From the NCBI GenBank assembly GCA_937996605.1, contig CALKVB010000242.1:1-7670 (forward strand): a stretch of 7,670 bases of DNA, read 5' to 3'. Numbering within the stretch: the first letter of the stretch is position 1; every line of letters starts with the position of its first letter. Below the pieces are notes generated by a model, which did not search any database, had not been told where the DNA came from, and worked only from the letters and a program-made list of their open reading frames with translations. Position numbers and translations under genes: made by a program. Source of the DNA: an uncultured Oxalobacteraceae bacterium (GTDB lineage: Bacteria > Pseudomonadota > Gammaproteobacteria > Burkholderiales > Burkholderiaceae_D). Positions 6,201-7,670 of this stretch are shown here, piece by piece.

Positions 6201-7670
6201 ATTCACTGACCGCTGCAGCCTCATCAGCATCTTGCATGATCTGATCAAGACGTTCGTTCGTGGAAGTAATGAATTCCTCATCATTACCTACATTGGAACG
6301 TGCAATCACTGTTTCTAGCAATTTGCCTAACTGTTGATTCTCATGAGGCACTCGTTCTGCCATTTCGGACAATGCAAATTTCTGCAGCATCGCTTTGACA
6401 CATTCAACAACATGGTCAAGTAAATCAAATTCACTAGCCTCCAAAACGACAGGATGCCGTTCTAGACGTTGCAACACATTTTCTAAATTATGCGCCAACT
6501 CTTGTGCTGCATATAAGCCCACTGTGGCTGAACTGCCCGCCAATGAATGAGATGCATGCACCGCATGACGTGATACAGGGCGAGTTGCTTCGTGTCGCCA
6601 CTCAGCAAAATCTTGCGCTAAGAATCTTACAATTTCATCGGTTTCCGCCATGTAGATCGTATGTAGGGGCAAACTAATTTCGATGTCACCAATGCGTTTG
6701 GTATTGTCTGATTCGGTTTGAACCGGCATTGAAAAATCTGGGAATTCAATGATCTTCGCAGTTTTTACTGGGACTTCAACTTCAACATCGGTGTCAATAA
6801 TTTGCGTCGTTTCGACCACTGCTTCAGACTCAGTCACATCGCTAACTTCTGCCGCTTGCTCAGAGGTATTCGCCCCTTCAATACTTGCAATTGCCTCTGG
6901 AGAAGCGACCATTTCTTCCAGAGAAGCAGATAATTCCTCGATAGATTCGGATACGGGTTCTAAAACGTGAACTGCCGTCTCTGTCGGCTCAGAAACTCCC
7001 GCAATTTCACCGATAACATCGGCTAACATTGGCAATTCTTCTGGCTCTTCTGCAGCGAACGCAGCACCGACAATGATATCTGGCTCGCCCTCTGAGGCAT
7101 CGCCAAGTTCGCCAGTTTCCGCGACTACGCCATCTTTCAAAGAGGCCGCTTGATCTACTGCGAAGTCAGTATCTTCTGCCAATTCAACGACAGCTAAGGT
7201 TTCTAGACCTTCTTCATGAATCCGACTTTCAACTGTTTCTTGCGCCAAATCGGCGTTTGCTTCAGCGAATTCTGCCAACTGTGTATCAACACTTGCGGGT
7301 GCCTCAAGTTCAACTTCAGCAATTGGTGCTATAACTTCAGCATGCGCACTTTCAACGTTCGACTCGAATGATGCGACAGTGTCCGGCGCGGCAGGTGTTT
7401 CATTCGTTGGTTCAACGAGCGCTTCGGCGGCCGTTTCAGCGTCCGGCAATGTATCTATTACCTCGATGCAGAAATCGTGTCCCTCTTTTACACGTAATGC
7501 CGCAGCAATAATCAAATCAGAATTACGAGCCGAACTTCCTCGAGTCTTGAGTTCCTCAACCCACGCGAACATTTCTGTGGCCGCGTATTCAAGCAACTGG
7601 TACAAAGCCTCGGTGCCGGAACGAGACTCCGCCAACCAAAGATTCATCACCTGCTCGATATTCCAAGCTC
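3268..7670 (-). CDS. chpA: Hybrid CheA-type histidine kinase of the ChpA/PilL family (5' end outside window)
   Basis: This is the central kinase of a chemotaxis-like system controlling type IV pili, cytosolic with no membrane segment seen. The 5' end is missing: a GTG (7648-7650) and ATG (7645-7647) are in frame, but the frame stays open to the window edge and no proper ribosome site precedes them. With the GTG as residue 1, 1460 residues are visible. In order: an unassigned helical stretch (1-70); an acidic Ala/Glu/Val-rich linker (71-320); Hpt domain with HSLAGSS, H368; a second acidic linker (450-620); Hpt domain with HTVKGSA, H668; an Ala/Glu helix and Pro/Ala linker (731-835); a long dimerisation coiled coil (838-970); ATPase domain with HMLRNAIVHGIE (N box, 1021-1032), DDGQG and GRGVGMDVV (1117-1124); CheW-like domain (about 1155-1290); receiver domain with D1341/D1342, phosphoacceptor D1385, T1415 and K1437. 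Two Hpt domains plus a C-terminal receiver fit ChpA/PilL, not flagellar CheA. Upstream pilGHIJ are expected but not visible. Confidence 0.93.
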   Translation of the reverse strand, partial: AWNIEQVMNLWLAESRSGTEALYQLLEYAATEMFAWVEELKTRGSSARNSDLIIAAALRVKEGHDFCIEVIDTLPDAETAAEALVEPTNETPAAPDTVASFESNVESAHAEVIAPIAEVELEAPASVDTQLAEFAEANADLAQETVESRIHEEGLETLAVVELAEDTDFAVDQAASLKDGVVAETGELGDASEGEPDIIVGAAFAAEEPEELPMLADVIGEIAGVSEPTETAVHVLEPVSESIEELSASLEEMVASPEAIASIEGANTSEQAAEVSDVTESEAVVETTQIIDTDVEVEVPVKTAKIIEFPDFSMPVQTESDNTKRIGDIEISLPLHTIYMAETDEIVRFLAQDFAEWRHEATRPVSRHAVHASHSLAGSSATVGLYAAQELAHNLENVLQRLERHPVVLEASEFDLLDHVVECVKAMLQKFALSEMAERVPHENQQLGKLLETVIARSNVGNDEEFITSTNERLDQIMQDADEAAAVSESTDAVNVQQGMLETITSLQNDGEVVLEEPTEATVDVEVVEQVSTEISDQLMDAAAAEILAVATPAESTELVASLDDSDAEIAVESLNESEPASILNEPENVSLVNVDDSTDDDVVELAPSLDDVSEDRVNTGIELKVSDEIDHDLLPVFLEEGNDLLPMIGQLLRSWQQAPEDDAIPQSILRLMHTVKGSARMAGAMQLGQHTHDMETRIENLMHTGSTIRQPLLEDLVSRHDYAMHLFERLQNPSVVEEVVAAPTELTVEQEINQFQEEMHAAALAEAEAKLKAAEEELASMAAIAPTTPVVDTPIAEATSTAPEAKLVEVKAVVPAFTAPRVLRQAAPQVVAPASAAPVPLVRVRADILDRLVNQAGEVSISRSKLENEVDTLKASLAELTENVSRLRDQLREVEIQAETQISSRMALSGDREFDPLEFDRFTRLQELTRMMAESVNDVATVQSALNRTIEGATTDLNSQARLTRELQQDLMRVRMIPFSSVSERLYRIARQTAKEMDKRVNLDIRGTSVEIDRSVLEKMVGPFEHMLRNAIVHGIESRQDRINRGKNEVGELLIEIRQEGNEVVIHFTDDGQGLNLGRIREKAKTVGLLSDESSLSENEVVNLIFEPGFSTASEITELAGRGVGMDVVRSEAASLGGRVAVSSVAGQGAHFTINLPLTLAVTQVVILNAGGKTFAVPSVLVEQVQQLKSAALATAYNDGAIMWQGARVPLHYLPSMLGERNATPDTQQYTPILIMKSDKERVAIHVDQIIGNREVVVKNVGPQLARMIGIAGATVLGSGDIVLILNPVPLAHKLETERAKLAETTVESTTPEMGAVAEMVASTAAPVAVEPVQGLRSHHIVMVVDDSLTVRRVTQRLLVREGYQVVLAKDGIDALEQLQSITPDVMLVDIEMPRMDGFDLTRNVRSDSRTSHIPIIMITSRTADKHRNYAMELGVNEYFGKPYREDDLLGAISGFVNKEVTIES
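5776..6303 (-). other. Second acidic low-complexity linker, between the two Hpt domains
   Basis: About 175 codons between the Hpt domain with H368 and the one with H668 encode an Asp/Glu/Ser/Val/Ala-rich segment, with clusters such as DDSTDDDVVE. It has no recognisable fold and looks disordered. Its strongly negative charge matches the first linker, suggesting that both tethers are kept acidic. Confidence 0.65.
6691..7440 (-). other. Acidic low-complexity linker in the ChpA-like kinase
   Basis: These roughly 250 codons encode a stretch dominated by Ala, Glu, Val, Ser, Thr and Asp with few basic or aromatic residues and no recognisable fold. It separates the N-terminal helical stretch from the first visible Hpt domain. 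Such stretches are probably disordered tethers that let Hpt domains reach the ATPase core. I saw no exact long repeat in it. Because it is low in complexity it is likely to vary in length between strains. Confidence 0.7.

Overview
This window looks like chromosomal DNA of a betaproteobacterium, probably Burkholderiales and perhaps of an Oxalobacteraceae type. The evidence is gene content and order: pyrB next to ruvX and yqgE, then a photolyase gene, then a very large ChpA/PilL-type chemotaxis kinase. The base composition looks moderate, close to half G+C by eye. The genus cannot be fixed from the sequence alone.

The left part (1-1604) is read leftward, in the order yqgE, ruvX, pyrB. yqgE and ruvX overlap by one base (TAATG). 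ruvX has a clear ribosome-binding site inside the end of yqgE, so the two are probably translationally coupled. A 129-bp gap separates ruvX from pyrB, whose first 117 codons are in the window. The gap holds three tandem 12-bp units and a small hairpin. The pyrR gene that I recall lying between ruvX and pyrB in many related bacteria is absent. The reading frame of ruvX stays open for 28 codons beyond its stop. yqgE has an unusual acidic N-terminal extension of about 48 residues and may be transcribed as a leaderless mRNA.

The middle part (1721-3196) holds a rightward gene for a class I CPD DNA photolyase, divergent from yqgE across a 116-bp intergenic region. It ends directly at a strong hairpin (3198-3231) that appears to be a bidirectional terminator shared with the convergent kinase gene.

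The right part (3268-7670) is one leftward gene for a hybrid CheA-type histidine kinase of the ChpA/PilL family, which controls type IV pili (twitching motility). Visible domains are two Hpt domains, an elongated dimerisation coiled coil, an ATPase domain, a CheW-like domain and a C-terminal receiver domain, joined by long acidic low-complexity linkers. Its 5' end lies outside the window. The usual partners (pilG, pilH, pilI, pilJ) would be expected beyond position 7670.

No RNA gene, mobile element, CRISPR array or wholly new system was found. The features most worth a second look are the missing pyrR with the odd ruvX tail, the yqgE extension with its leaderless promoter, and the architecture of the kinase.
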